Notes: generated by a model from the letters alone, not told the origin. A stretch of 5,397 nt of DNA from Pseudomonadota bacterium (GCA_023426505.1 JAFAAP010000260.1:1-5397); one strand, 5' to 3'. Numbered from the stretch's first letter, positions 1-5,393 are shown. Program-made: numbers and translations.

Positions 1-1
1 T

Positions 2-124
2 CAGCGTGACTATGGATCGTATTACGAGTACCGCGATCCCTACGCGCGCCCGAGCGGATATCGCTGGCGGGGCGGCGGCTACGGCTATCGCTCGGGTCCC
101 GGCTGGGACGACGACGGCTGGTAG
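2..124 (+). CDS. C-terminal end of a Tyr/Gly/Arg-rich protein (partial)
   Basis: An open frame enters from the left edge and ends at a TAG stop at 122-124, giving 40 residues with no start inside the window. The composition is strongly biased: eight tyrosines, three tryptophans and many Gly and Arg, with a Gly-Gly-Gly-Tyr-Gly-Tyr stretch, and it ends Trp-Asp-Asp-Asp-Gly-Trp. About 31 of 40 third codon positions are G or C, as expected for a real gene in this GC-rich DNA. Such low-complexity aromatic/Gly tails occur on small secreted or envelope proteins of alphaproteobacteria, but the domain that would identify the protein lies outside the window. No function is assigned. A chance open frame cannot be excluded over so short a stretch. 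Confidence 0.55.
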   Translation, partial: QRDYGSYYEYRDPYARPSGYRWRGGGYGYRSGPGWDDDGW

Positions 125-159
125 GGCTGAGCCTTCAAGGGTTGGTCTGTCGAGAATAA

Positions 160-245
160 TGGTGCGGACGGCGGGGATCGAACCCGCACGGGCAAGGCCC
201 GAGAGATTTTAAGTCTCTTGCGTCTACCAGTTTCGCCACGTCCGC
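160..245 (-). tRNA. tRNA-Leu (anticodon UAA)
   Basis: The minus strand folds into a complete 86-nt class II tRNA. The acceptor stem GCGGACG pairs with CGTCCGC over 7 bp, followed by discriminator A and an encoded CCA (160-162). The D arm is GCG/CGC with a GG-containing loop. The anticodon stem is AGAGA/TCTCT with loop CTTAAAA, giving anticodon TAA at 209-211. The long variable arm has a CGGGC/GCCCG stem, and the T arm is GCGGG-TTCGATC-CCCGC. The long variable arm, discriminator A and UAA anticodon identify a leucine tRNA that reads UUA and, by wobble, UUG. It lies 55 bp downstream of the monooxygenase on the same strand. Confidence 0.97.
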
Positions 246-257
246 GTGGCAAAGACG

Positions 258-284
258 GTTATCGGGACGGCGCGCCGGACGCAA
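258..284 (-). promoter_or_regulatory. Possible promoter of tRNA-Leu
   Basis: On the minus strand, a GATAAC hexamer (263-258) lies 12 nt upstream of the mature tRNA 5' end and could serve as a -10 box. TTGCGT (284-279) lies 15 nt further upstream and could serve as a -35 box. The spacing is short and only the TTG part of the -35 box is canonical, so this is a weak pattern match supported mainly by its position. The same bases overlap a GC-rich hairpin. Confidence 0.25.
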
Positions 285-295
285 GCCCGGCCGTC
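266..295 (-). other. GC-rich hairpin between monooxygenase and tRNA-Leu
   Basis: Two alternative nested stems are present: outer arms GACGGC/GCCGTC (266-271 and 290-295) and an inner stem GCCGG/CCGGC (274-278 and 287-291) with an 8-nt loop. It starts only 5 bp after the monooxygenase stop codon, so it could stabilise or terminate that mRNA. No U-run follows it on the minus strand, so it is not a canonical intrinsic terminator. Transcription may read through into the tRNA. Confidence 0.3.
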
Positions 296-300
296 GCGGA

Positions 301-1488
301 TCAGGCCGGGGGACGGTAGCCGTAGAGCCAGGCGTAGCGCTCCGTCATGCCCTCCGGGCCGAGCCGGCCCATGACGAGATTGCGGCCGAAGCCGATCAGG
401 CCCCCAGCGTGATAGACGCGCCCGTTCTGCCGCGCCGCGCCCTGGACCCGCTTCACGCGTGACAGGCGTTCGGCCTCATACCGGGAGAGAGCCTGAGGAA
501 CGGCCGGCGCCTCATGCCCCAACAGGGAGGCGAGGGTGGCCGCGTCCTCGATGGCGAGCGCCGCCCCTTGCGCCAGGAACGGCAGGACCGGGTGAGCCGC
601 GTCGCCGAGGAGCGCGATGCGGCTCTTCGCCATCGCTGCCGCCGGATGATCGAACAGAGACCAGCGCAGCCACTGCGAGGGAGCGGCGAGAAGCTGGCGC
701 AGGGCCGGGGCCGCAGCCGCATAGCGGGCCGTCAGCACCGCGCCGTCGCCCGGATCGGCCCAGCCATCGACCGGCTCGCGGCTCTCCTCGATCGCCACGA
801 TGTTGATCAGGCGTCCGCCAGCGATGGGATAATGAACCACATGGCCGCGCGGGCCGAGCCACAATCCGGTTTCATCGCCAGTGAGCGGGGCAGGGGCGAG
901 GGAACGGTCGAGGGTCGTGCGCCAGGCCACATGGCCCCGATAGGAGGGTGCTGCTGCGGTGCCGAGAAGGCGCCGCGTCTTCGACCAGACGCCGTCCGCC
1001 CCGACCAGCAGGTCGAAGGAAGCCTCCTCGCGAGCGCCCTTGGACGTCACGAGGCTCGCCGTCACCCCGCCGGAATGTTCGGTCGCCTCGTCCACCATGC
1101 GGCCCATGACGAGGCGGATGGAGGGCATGGAGCGGACCGCGTCGAGCAGGATCGTCTGCAGGTCGGCCCTATGGACGACCCAGTAAGGGGCGCCGAAGCG
1201 CTCACGCATGAACGGCCCAAGGGCGATCTGCCCGATCTCTCGGCCGGAGCGGACGTCGCGCACGACCACCCGCCGGGGCTCCGTCACGACCCGGCGCAGG
1301 GCGGCGCCAAGGCCGAGATCGGTCAGGATCCGGCTGGCATTGGGGGAAAGCTGAAGCCCCGCGCCGACTTCGCTGAAGCCGGGACGGCGCTCGATGAGGG
1401 TGATCGCATGGCCCTGGTGGGCCAGGGCGAGAGCCGCCGTCAGGCCGCCTATTCCGGCCCCGACGACCGCGATGGAAAGCCCGGACAC
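301..1488 (-). CDS. Class A FAD-dependent monooxygenase (salicylate hydroxylase-like)
   Basis: This 395-residue protein belongs to the FAD_binding_3 family (PF01494) of NAD(P)H-dependent aromatic hydroxylases. The Rossmann dinucleotide motif GAGIGG is at residues 10-15, with Glu33 at the end of the second strand as the usual FAD ribose ligand. Arg107 lies in VHRADL, the DG motif is GADG (163-166), and the FAD pyrophosphate GD motif is LLGDAAHP (from Leu293, with Gly295 and Asp296), followed by GAALAIEDA. The length is normal for one-component flavin hydroxylases such as salicylate or 3-hydroxybenzoate hydroxylases. The substrate cannot be read from the sequence, and a role in ubiquinone hydroxylation or catabolism of an aromatic compound is equally open. 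The start is GTG, one base after the TGA of the zinc-finger gene, with no strong Shine-Dalgarno, so translational coupling is likely. The enzyme is expected to be cytoplasmic, since no signal peptide is seen. Confidence 0.9.
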   Translation of the reverse strand: MSGLSIAVVGAGIGGLTAALALAHQGHAITLIERRPGFSEVGAGLQLSPNASRILTDLGLGAALRRVVTEPRRVVVRDVRSGREIGQIALGPFMRERFGAPYWVVHRADLQTILLDAVRSMPSIRLVMGRMVDEATEHSGGVTASLVTSKGAREEASFDLLVGADGVWSKTRRLLGTAAAPSYRGHVAWRTTLDRSLAPAPLTGDETGLWLGPRGHVVHYPIAGGRLINIVAIEESREPVDGWADPGDGAVLTARYAAAAPALRQLLAAPSQWLRWSLFDHPAAAMAKSRIALLGDAAHPVLPFLAQGAALAIEDAATLASLLGHEAPAVPQALSRYEAERLSRVKRVQGAARQNGRVYHAGGLIGFGRNLVMGRLGPEGMTERYAWLYGYRPPA

Positions 1489-1489
1489 C

Positions 1490-1753
1490 TCAGCGCGAGG
1501 CGGGATCGGTCGCGAAATCCGGCTCCCACACGCACTCCGCCGGGCGCGCCTCGTCCGCCTTCAGGGATGGGTCGTACTTGAACAGGGTCGAGCAATAGGA
1601 GCAGACCGTCTCGCTGTCGTAGCCCATGTCGATGAAGATGTGCGGATGGTCGAGCGGCGGCAGCGCGCCGATGCACATGAACTCCTTCGAGCCCACATGA
1701 ATCACCGGAACGCCCGGCTGGTTGTGGAAATGGGGAGTGCCCTTGTCGGCCAT
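1490..1753 (-). CDS. NDUFS6-like zinc-finger protein (zf-CHCC)
   Basis: This 87-residue protein matches the zf-CHCC pattern (PF10276). Cys27 is followed by DHPHIFIDM with His36, then Cys51-Ser-Tyr-Cys54 and an LFKY segment. Cys27, His36, Cys51 and Cys54 are the four expected zinc ligands. The fold is shared with mitochondrial complex I subunit NDUFS6, whose alphaproteobacterial homologues are accessory to NADH:quinone oxidoreductase in Paracoccus. Whether this copy serves complex I is an inference, because no nuo gene is in view. The ATG at 1753 is the natural start, although the upstream ribosome binding sequence is weak. It is the first gene of a probable two-gene operon with the monooxygenase, one base downstream. 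Alternatively it is a small zinc protein with an unrelated role. Confidence 0.88.
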   Translation of the reverse strand: MADKGTPHFHNQPGVPVIHVGSKEFMCIGALPPLDHPHIFIDMGYDSETVCSYCSTLFKYDPSLKADEARPAECVWEPDFATDPASR

Positions 1754-1831
1754 CGTGTCGCTCGCGAGCTATGGAAAATTTGCGCGCACCATAATGTCCG
1801 ATCGCCCACGCGCCTAGAGCAAAATCCGCCT

Positions 1832-1863
1832 CCCGTGGCACGGGCCGTATGTCGGCGTGCCGA
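1832..1863. repeat. Two short dyads in the divergent intergenic region
   Basis: The 181-bp gap between the zinc-finger gene and the alpha/beta hydrolase holds two perfect dyads. CCCGTG-G-CACGGG lies at 1832-1844 and TCGGC-GT-GCCGA at 1852-1863. They could be regulator sites serving one or both divergent genes. Dyads this short are also common by chance in GC-rich DNA, and no convincing -35/-10 pair was found nearby. The CTAGAGCA motif at 1814-1821 resembles the start of dispersed intergenic repeats of Rhizobiales, but no full copy is present. Confidence 0.25.
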
Positions 1864-1934
1864 TTGCATCCCGGGACCAGCCTGCCTTAGGGTGCCGACC
1901 ATCCGTCACCCCGATCCCTTCAGCGCCCGGTCCC

Positions 1935-2699
1935 ATGCGGTTCTTCAATTCCAACGGCGTCAGCATCGCCTATATCGACGTCACGCCCGACGAGGGCCAC
2001 GGCGATCCGATCCTCCTCATCCACGGCTTCGCGTCGAACCACGCCGTCAACTGGGTCAACACCCTCTGGGTGAAGTCGCTCCTGCGGGCCGGCTACCGAG
2101 TCGTCGCGTTCGACAACCGGGGGCATGGACAAAGCGAGAAGCTCTACCGGCCGGAGGCCTACGATTCCTATGTCATGGCCGAGGACGCCCGGCGTCTTCT
2201 CGACCATCTCGGAATCGAGCAGGCCGACGTGATGGGCTATTCCATGGGCGCCCGGATCAGCGCCCACATGGCGCTCAGGTCGCCCGAGCGGATGCGTTCC
2301 CTTCTCATGGGCGGGCTCGGCATCCATCTCATCGAGGGCGTCGGTCTGCCGCTCGGCATCGCGGACGCCATGGAGGCGCCCTCGCTCGACGGGCTGACCG
2401 ATCCGATGCAGCGCATGTTCCGCGCCTTCGCCGAGCAGACGAAGAGCGACCTCAGGGCTCTCGCGGCCTGCATCCGCGGGTCGCGCCAGGTGCTGACGGC
2501 CGAGGAGGTGTCCTCGATTACGCTGCCGACCCTGATCTCGGTCGGGACGAACGACGACGTGTCGGGATCCGGCCCCGAGCTCGCCAAGCTCATGCCCAAC
2601 GCCACCCCGCTCGATATCCCGGGCCGCGACCACAATCTCGCGGTCGGCGACCGGATCCACAAGCAGGGCGTGCTGGACTTTCTCTCCCGCCGGCCGTGA
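1935..2699 (+). CDS. Alpha/beta hydrolase
   Basis: This 254-residue protein has the alpha/beta-hydrolase fold (PF00561/PF12697 type). ILLIHGF (27-32) provides the oxyanion-hole HG motif, and the nucleophile elbow GYSMG (101-105) gives Ser103. The likely acid is Asp207 in VGTNDD, and the likely base is His233 in GRDHN. A helical lid is expected at about residues 128-186. These features fit an esterase, lactonase or C-C hydrolase, and the substrate is not determined. The frame is open from a GTG at 1857, but the first 26 codons are Pro/Ser-rich and unlike the family, while MRFFNSNGVSIAY starts as such proteins usually do, so ATG 1935 is chosen. No Shine-Dalgarno precedes it, so the transcript may be leaderless. 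No signal peptide is evident. Confidence 0.88.
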   Translation: MRFFNSNGVSIAYIDVTPDEGHGDPILLIHGFASNHAVNWVNTLWVKSLLRAGYRVVAFDNRGHGQSEKLYRPEAYDSYVMAEDARRLLDHLGIEQADVMGYSMGARISAHMALRSPERMRSLLMGGLGIHLIEGVGLPLGIADAMEAPSLDGLTDPMQRMFRAFAEQTKSDLRALAACIRGSRQVLTAEEVSSITLPTLISVGTNDDVSGSGPELAKLMPNATPLDIPGRDHNLAVGDRIHKQGVLDFLSRRP

Positions 2700-2777
2700 C
2701 CGGCAGAAGGCCAGTCTTTACAATCTCTTGGCGAGTCTTCCTGCGGCCGGAGCTCACGGCGGCCCTGAGCCCTTCAT

Positions 2778-2795
2778 CTGAATCCATCGATTCAG
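2778..2795. promoter_or_regulatory. Perfect inverted repeat upstream of the methyltransferase
   Basis: CTGAATC (2778-2784) and GATTCAG (2789-2795) are exact reverse complements separated by CATC. The repeat lies 61 bp upstream of the methyltransferase start, and a weak -10-like TGATAT sits at 2814-2819. The position suits an operator for a dimeric regulator. No T-run follows, so it is a poor intrinsic terminator for the upstream hydrolase. The symmetry is directly visible, and the function is inferred. Confidence 0.4.
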
Positions 2796-2856
2796 GCACG
2801 GGATCCAAGTACCTGATATCGTTGTTCACCTTTCCCTCGTTCGCCAGGAGATCGGC

Positions 2857-3348
2857 ATGACCCGGCTCGACAGCGCCATCCGTAGGCTCACCGCCCAGCG
2901 CGACCTGCTCGACTGGGCGAGCCGGGAGATCGCCCCCGAGGGCCTCGTGCTCGAAGTCGGCCTCGGGAACGGCCGGACCTACGACCATCTGCGCGACCGG
3001 CTCCCGGGACGGGACATCTACGTGTTCGAGCGGTCTCCCGCTGCTCATCCGGACTGCATACCGCCCGCCGACAGGCTGATCGTCGGCGACGTGTTCGAGA
3101 CCATCCCGCCCTTCACCGACCGCGTCGGACCGGGATCGGCCGCCCTGATCCACGTGGATATCGGGACCGGGGACGAGGCCCTGAACCGGGACCTCGCCCA
3201 ACGCCTCTCGCCCCTTCTCGGGGAGCTGCTCCAGCCGGGCGGGCTCCTCCTGGGCGACCGCGCCTTCGACCTGCCGGGCACCGCTGACATTTCGGCCCAG
3301 GCCGGTGTCGCCGAGGGGCGCTATTACGTCTACCGGCGCAACGGCTGA
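2857..3348 (+). CDS. Small class I SAM-dependent methyltransferase
   Basis: This 163-residue protein resembles the Methyltransf_17 family (PF12692), short class I methyltransferases common in alphaproteobacteria. SAM-binding motif I is LEVGLGNGRTYDHL from residue 32, with Glu33 and glycines 35, 37 and 39. The acidic residue after strand 2 is Glu58 in VFER, and GDVFE (from Gly77) matches motif II. IHVDIGTGD (98-106) corresponds to strand 4, and a GGLLLGDRAF segment follows. The C-terminus is short and ends RYYVYRRNG, so there is little room for a substrate-binding insertion. The substrate is unknown. The start is well supported by AGGAG at 2846-2850, 6 nt before the ATG. The stop lies 3 bp from the stop of the convergent enoyl-CoA hydratase-family gene. 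Confidence 0.87.
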   Translation: MTRLDSAIRRLTAQRDLLDWASREIAPEGLVLEVGLGNGRTYDHLRDRLPGRDIYVFERSPAAHPDCIPPADRLIVGDVFETIPPFTDRVGPGSAALIHVDIGTGDEALNRDLAQRLSPLLGELLQPGGLLLGDRAFDLPGTADISAQAGVAEGRYYVYRRNG

Positions 3349-3356
3349 GCCTCAGC
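3344..3356. repeat. Palindrome spanning two convergent stop codons
   Basis: GCTGAG-C-CTCAGC is a perfect 13-bp palindrome. It contains the TGA of the methyltransferase (3346-3348) and, on the other strand, the TGA of the hydratase-family gene (3354-3352). It could form a small hairpin in either transcript, but there is no U-run on either side. It may simply reflect two similar gene ends meeting. Confidence 0.35.
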
Positions 3357-4152
3357 GCCCGGTAAAGACGGGCGAGCGCTTCTCCAGGAAGGCGCGGCGG
3401 CCCTCGACCGCGTCGGCGCTGTCGAAGCACAGATCCGCAGCCGCGACCGGATCGACGCCCGGATGGCCGATGCCCATGGAGTGGTCGATCGCCGCCTTCG
3501 CGGCCCGGATCGTCAGGGGGGCGTTCCGAGTGATCTCTTGCGCAACGCCGATAACCGTCTCCTCCAGCTCCGTGGCGGGCACGACCCGCTGCACGACGCC
3601 GAGGCGGCCGGCGTCCTGAGCGCCGAGCCGGCGGGCGGTGAAGAACAGGTCCTTCGCGGCGGGCGCGCCGACGGCCGCCGTGATGATCTTCATGGCGCCG
3701 GGCGGATAGCCGACCCCCAGCCGGGCGGCCGGAATGCCGAAGACCGCATCCTCCGCGGCGATCCGCAGGTCGCAGGAGAGGGCAAGGCCGAATCCGCCGC
3801 CGAGGCAGAAGCCGCGGATCATGGCGAGAACGGGCTTCGAGCACCGCGCCACGGCCCAGAAGGCCGCCTCGTTCTCGGCCTCGTAGAGGCGCCCGCCCTT
3901 GGCGTTCGCCCGCAGGGTTTCGAACTCGCCGATGTCGGCGCCGGACGTGAAGGCGTTCTCGCCGGAGCCCCGGATCACGACCACGCGGACGCGCTCGTCC
4001 TCGTCGAGCGCCGTCATGATCGGCGGCAGGGCCTTCCACATCTCCAGGTCGAAGGCGTTGCGCTTCGACGGGTTGTCGATGGCCACGGTCGCGACCGCAT
4101 CATCCAGGGAAATTGCAAGCTTGGGCGTGGGAGACGAAAAAAAGACACTCAT
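3352..4152 (-). CDS. Enoyl-CoA hydratase/isomerase-family protein with atypical active site
   Basis: This 266-residue protein has the crotonase fold (PF00378) and normal family length. It shows NPSKRNAF (27-34), the oxyanion/CoA motif TSGADIGEF (69-77), GFCLGGGFGLALSCDLRIA (114-132) and VFGIPAARLGVGYP (137-150). Aligned by eye to rat mitochondrial enoyl-CoA hydratase, Glu144 corresponds to Gly122 and Glu164 to Ala142, so both catalytic acids are absent. The CoA-binding scaffold and oxyanion glycines are kept. It therefore probably binds an acyl-CoA but may not hydrate enoyl-CoA by the usual mechanism. Another crotonase reaction, such as decarboxylation, isomerisation or thioester hydrolysis, is possible. 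The ATG at 4152 gives the expected N-terminus, although the ribosome binding site is weak. The gene is divergent from cysE and stands alone on its strand. Confidence 0.9.
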   Translation of the reverse strand: MSVFFSSPTPKLAISLDDAVATVAIDNPSKRNAFDLEMWKALPPIMTALDEDERVRVVVIRGSGENAFTSGADIGEFETLRANAKGGRLYEAENEAAFWAVARCSKPVLAMIRGFCLGGGFGLALSCDLRIAAEDAVFGIPAARLGVGYPPGAMKIITAAVGAPAAKDLFFTARRLGAQDAGRLGVVQRVVPATELEETVIGVAQEITRNAPLTIRAAKAAIDHSMGIGHPGVDPVAAADLCFDSADAVEGRRAFLEKRSPVFTGR

Positions 4153-4231
4153 CGGATGCTTGATCTAGGGTAAGGGGCGGGGACTTCCTATCTCATCCTC
4201 TTGTTCGCCTCGAGCCGCCAGGGAGATCATC

Positions 4232-5062
4232 ATGGCACAACCCCACATGAAGCCTGCAGCACCAGAGACCGTTGCGGGAACCGTGGATCCGCTCTGGGAG
4301 AGGCTGCGGGACGAGGCGGAGGCCATCGTGCATGAAGAGCCGGCCCTCGCAAGCTTCATCCTCGGCGCCATCGTGCAGCAGCCGAGCCTCGAGGCCGCGG
4401 TGATCCATCGGGTGGCGTGCCGTCTCGGCCATCCGGCTTTGCCAAGCGACATCATCGAGCAGACCTTCCAGGAGGCCGTCGAACGCGACCTGAGCCTGGG
4501 CGCGGCCTTCCGGGCCGACATCAACGCCGTGCTCGACCGCGACCCGGCGACGAACCGGGTCGTCGAGCCAGTGATGTACTTCAAGGGCTTCCACGCCATT
4601 CAGACCCACCGGCTCGCCCACTGGCTCTGGCGCCACGACCGGCAGGATTTCGCGCTTTACCTCCAGAGCCGCTCGTCCGAGGTGTTCCAGACCGACATCC
4701 ACCCGGCGGCTCGAATCGGGCGCGGCATCTTCCTCGACCACGCCACTGGCCTCGTGGTCGGCTCGACGGCAGTGATCGAGGACAACGTGTCCATGCTCCA
4801 GAACGTGACGCTCGGCGGTACCGGCAAGGAGCGAGGCGACCGTCATCCCAAGATCCGGCACGGCGTGCTGATCGGGGCCGGCGCCAAGATCCTCGGCAAT
4901 ATCGAGGTCGGCCATTGCGCCCGCATCGCCGCCGGCTCGGTTGTGCTGAAGCCCGTGCCGCACAACGCGACGGTCGCGGGCGTTCCGGCCAAGGTCATCG
5001 GCAGCGCCGGCTGCGCCGAGCCGTTCCGCTCCATGGACCATTTCCTCTCCGAGGGGATCTGA
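4232..5062 (+). CDS. cysE: Serine O-acetyltransferase
   Basis: It transfers acetyl from acetyl-CoA to L-serine, giving O-acetylserine for cysteine synthesis in the cytoplasm. The 276-residue protein has the helical SATase N-terminal domain (about 20-125) and then a left-handed beta-helix of hexapeptide repeats (about 155-255). Signature segments match E. coli CysE closely: DIHPAARIGRGIFLDHATG, VTLGGTGKERGDRHPKIR, IGAGAKILGNIEVG and AGVPAKVIG. The equivalents of E. coli Asp143, His158 and His193 are Asp155, His170 and His205. The C-terminus ends SEGI, and the terminal isoleucine is the residue that CysE inserts into the CysK active site to form the cysteine synthase complex. The ATG is supported by AGGGAG at 4220-4225, 6 nt upstream. 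Feedback inhibition by cysteine is usual for the family. A DUF3126 gene follows 90 bp downstream. Confidence 0.97.
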   Translation: MAQPHMKPAAPETVAGTVDPLWERLRDEAEAIVHEEPALASFILGAIVQQPSLEAAVIHRVACRLGHPALPSDIIEQTFQEAVERDLSLGAAFRADINAVLDRDPATNRVVEPVMYFKGFHAIQTHRLAHWLWRHDRQDFALYLQSRSSEVFQTDIHPAARIGRGIFLDHATGLVVGSTAVIEDNVSMLQNVTLGGTGKERGDRHPKIRHGVLIGAGAKILGNIEVGHCARIAAGSVVLKPVPHNATVAGVPAKVIGSAGCAEPFRSMDHFLSEGI

Positions 5063-5093
5063 CGCCCTCCTTCCGGGGGATCGAACTCCGCTT

Positions 5094-5110
5094 GCCCGCG
5101 TTGCCCGGGC
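5094..5110 (+). other. Small hairpin between cysE and the DUF3126 gene
   Basis: GCCCG (5094-5098) pairs with CGGGC (5106-5110) across a 7-nt loop, inside the 90-bp gap after cysE. There is no U-run after it, so it is not a standard terminator. It could be an mRNA-stability or processing element that separates expression of the two genes. It may equally be chance in GC-rich DNA. Confidence 0.2.
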
Positions 5111-5140
5111 GTGGCAATTGCACCATCCGAGACAATGAAG

Positions 5141-5146
5141 AAAGGG
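5141..5146 (+). promoter_or_regulatory. Ribosome binding site that sets the GTG start of the DUF3126 gene
   Basis: AAAGGG lies 6 nt before the GTG at 5153, a good Shine-Dalgarno distance. The first in-frame ATG, at 5168, would lie 21 nt from it, which is too far. The site therefore supports the GTG start. Confidence 0.6.
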
Positions 5147-5152
5147 TGAGTA

Positions 5153-5365
5153 GTGGATAAGACGGAGATGGCGAAAGTCGAGCGGTACCTGCGCCAGACT
5201 TTTGCGAACCACTCGATCCGCGTGGTCGGTCGTCCCAAGAAGACCGATTCGGCGGAGGTTTACATCGGCGAGGAGTTCGTGGGCGTCCTGTTCGTGGACG
5301 ACGAGGACGGAGACCGCTCCTTCAACTTCACCATGGCGATCCTCGATACGGATCTCGAAGACTGA
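5153..5365 (+). CDS. DUF3126 family protein
   Basis: This 70-residue protein matches my recollection of the DUF3126 family (PF11324), a small domain largely confined to alphaproteobacteria. The most recognisable segments are IRVVGRPKKTDSAEVYIGEE, FVGVLFVDDEDGDRSFNF and the C-terminal MAILDTDLED. It is acidic at its C-terminal half and has no membrane segment or signal peptide, so a cytoplasmic location is expected. The length equals that usual for the family. It starts with GTG, preceded by a good ribosome binding site. It follows cysE by 90 bp on the same strand, an arrangement I recall from other Rhizobiales, which suggests co-transcription and a possible link to cysteine or sulfur metabolism. 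No biochemical function is known to me. Confidence 0.9.
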   Translation: MDKTEMAKVERYLRQTFANHSIRVVGRPKKTDSAEVYIGEEFVGVLFVDDEDGDRSFNFTMAILDTDLED

Positions 5366-5366
5366 C

Positions 5367-5393
5367 CGGTTTTCACGATCGGCCGAAACACCG
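5367..5393 (+). terminator. Possible terminator hairpin after the DUF3126 gene
   Basis: CGGTTTTC (5367-5374) pairs with GAAA (5385-5388) and ACCG (5390-5393), with one bulged C and a 10-nt loop. It starts just after the stop codon. The sequence ends 4 bases later, so a following U-run cannot be seen and the terminator call is tentative. Confidence 0.3.

Noticed and set aside
6..212. Plus-strand open frame of 68 codons running into the tRNA
   Set aside because: It reads through the antisense of tRNA-Leu and has an Ala/Arg-rich composition. The frame ending at 124 fits a real gene end better.
514..1581. Long plus-strand open frame of 355 codons opposite the monooxygenase
   Set aside because: It is a shadow in GC-rich DNA. 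The minus strand encodes a protein with intact FAD motifs, and the plus-strand translation is Arg/Gly/Pro-rich without a recognisable domain.
1801..1830. CCTAGAGCAAAATC resembling the edge of dispersed Rhizobiales intergenic repeats
   Set aside because: Only about 10 bases are similar to what I recall, and no paired inverted half was found in the window.
1394..2860. Plus-strand open frame of 488 codons spanning several genes
   Set aside because: It crosses the zinc-finger gene, an intergenic region and the hydrolase in other frames, is very Arg-rich and shows no domain.
3113..4039. Second minus-strand frame of 308 codons overlapping the hydratase-family gene
   Set aside because: It is a frame-shifted shadow with a strong Arg/Gly bias. 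The true frame carries all crotonase motifs.
4160..4193. TTGATC with CTATCT upstream of cysE as a promoter
   Set aside because: The spacing of 22 bp is too long, and no better -10 box was found at 16-18 bp.
5073..5090. GGGGGATCGAACTCC-like string resembling the T arm of a minus-strand tRNA after cysE
   Set aside because: No acceptor stem, anticodon arm or D arm can be assembled around it, so it is a chance resemblance.
4193..5212. Minus-strand open frame of 339 codons opposite cysE
   Set aside because: cysE is unmistakable on the plus strand, and the antisense translation has no family features.
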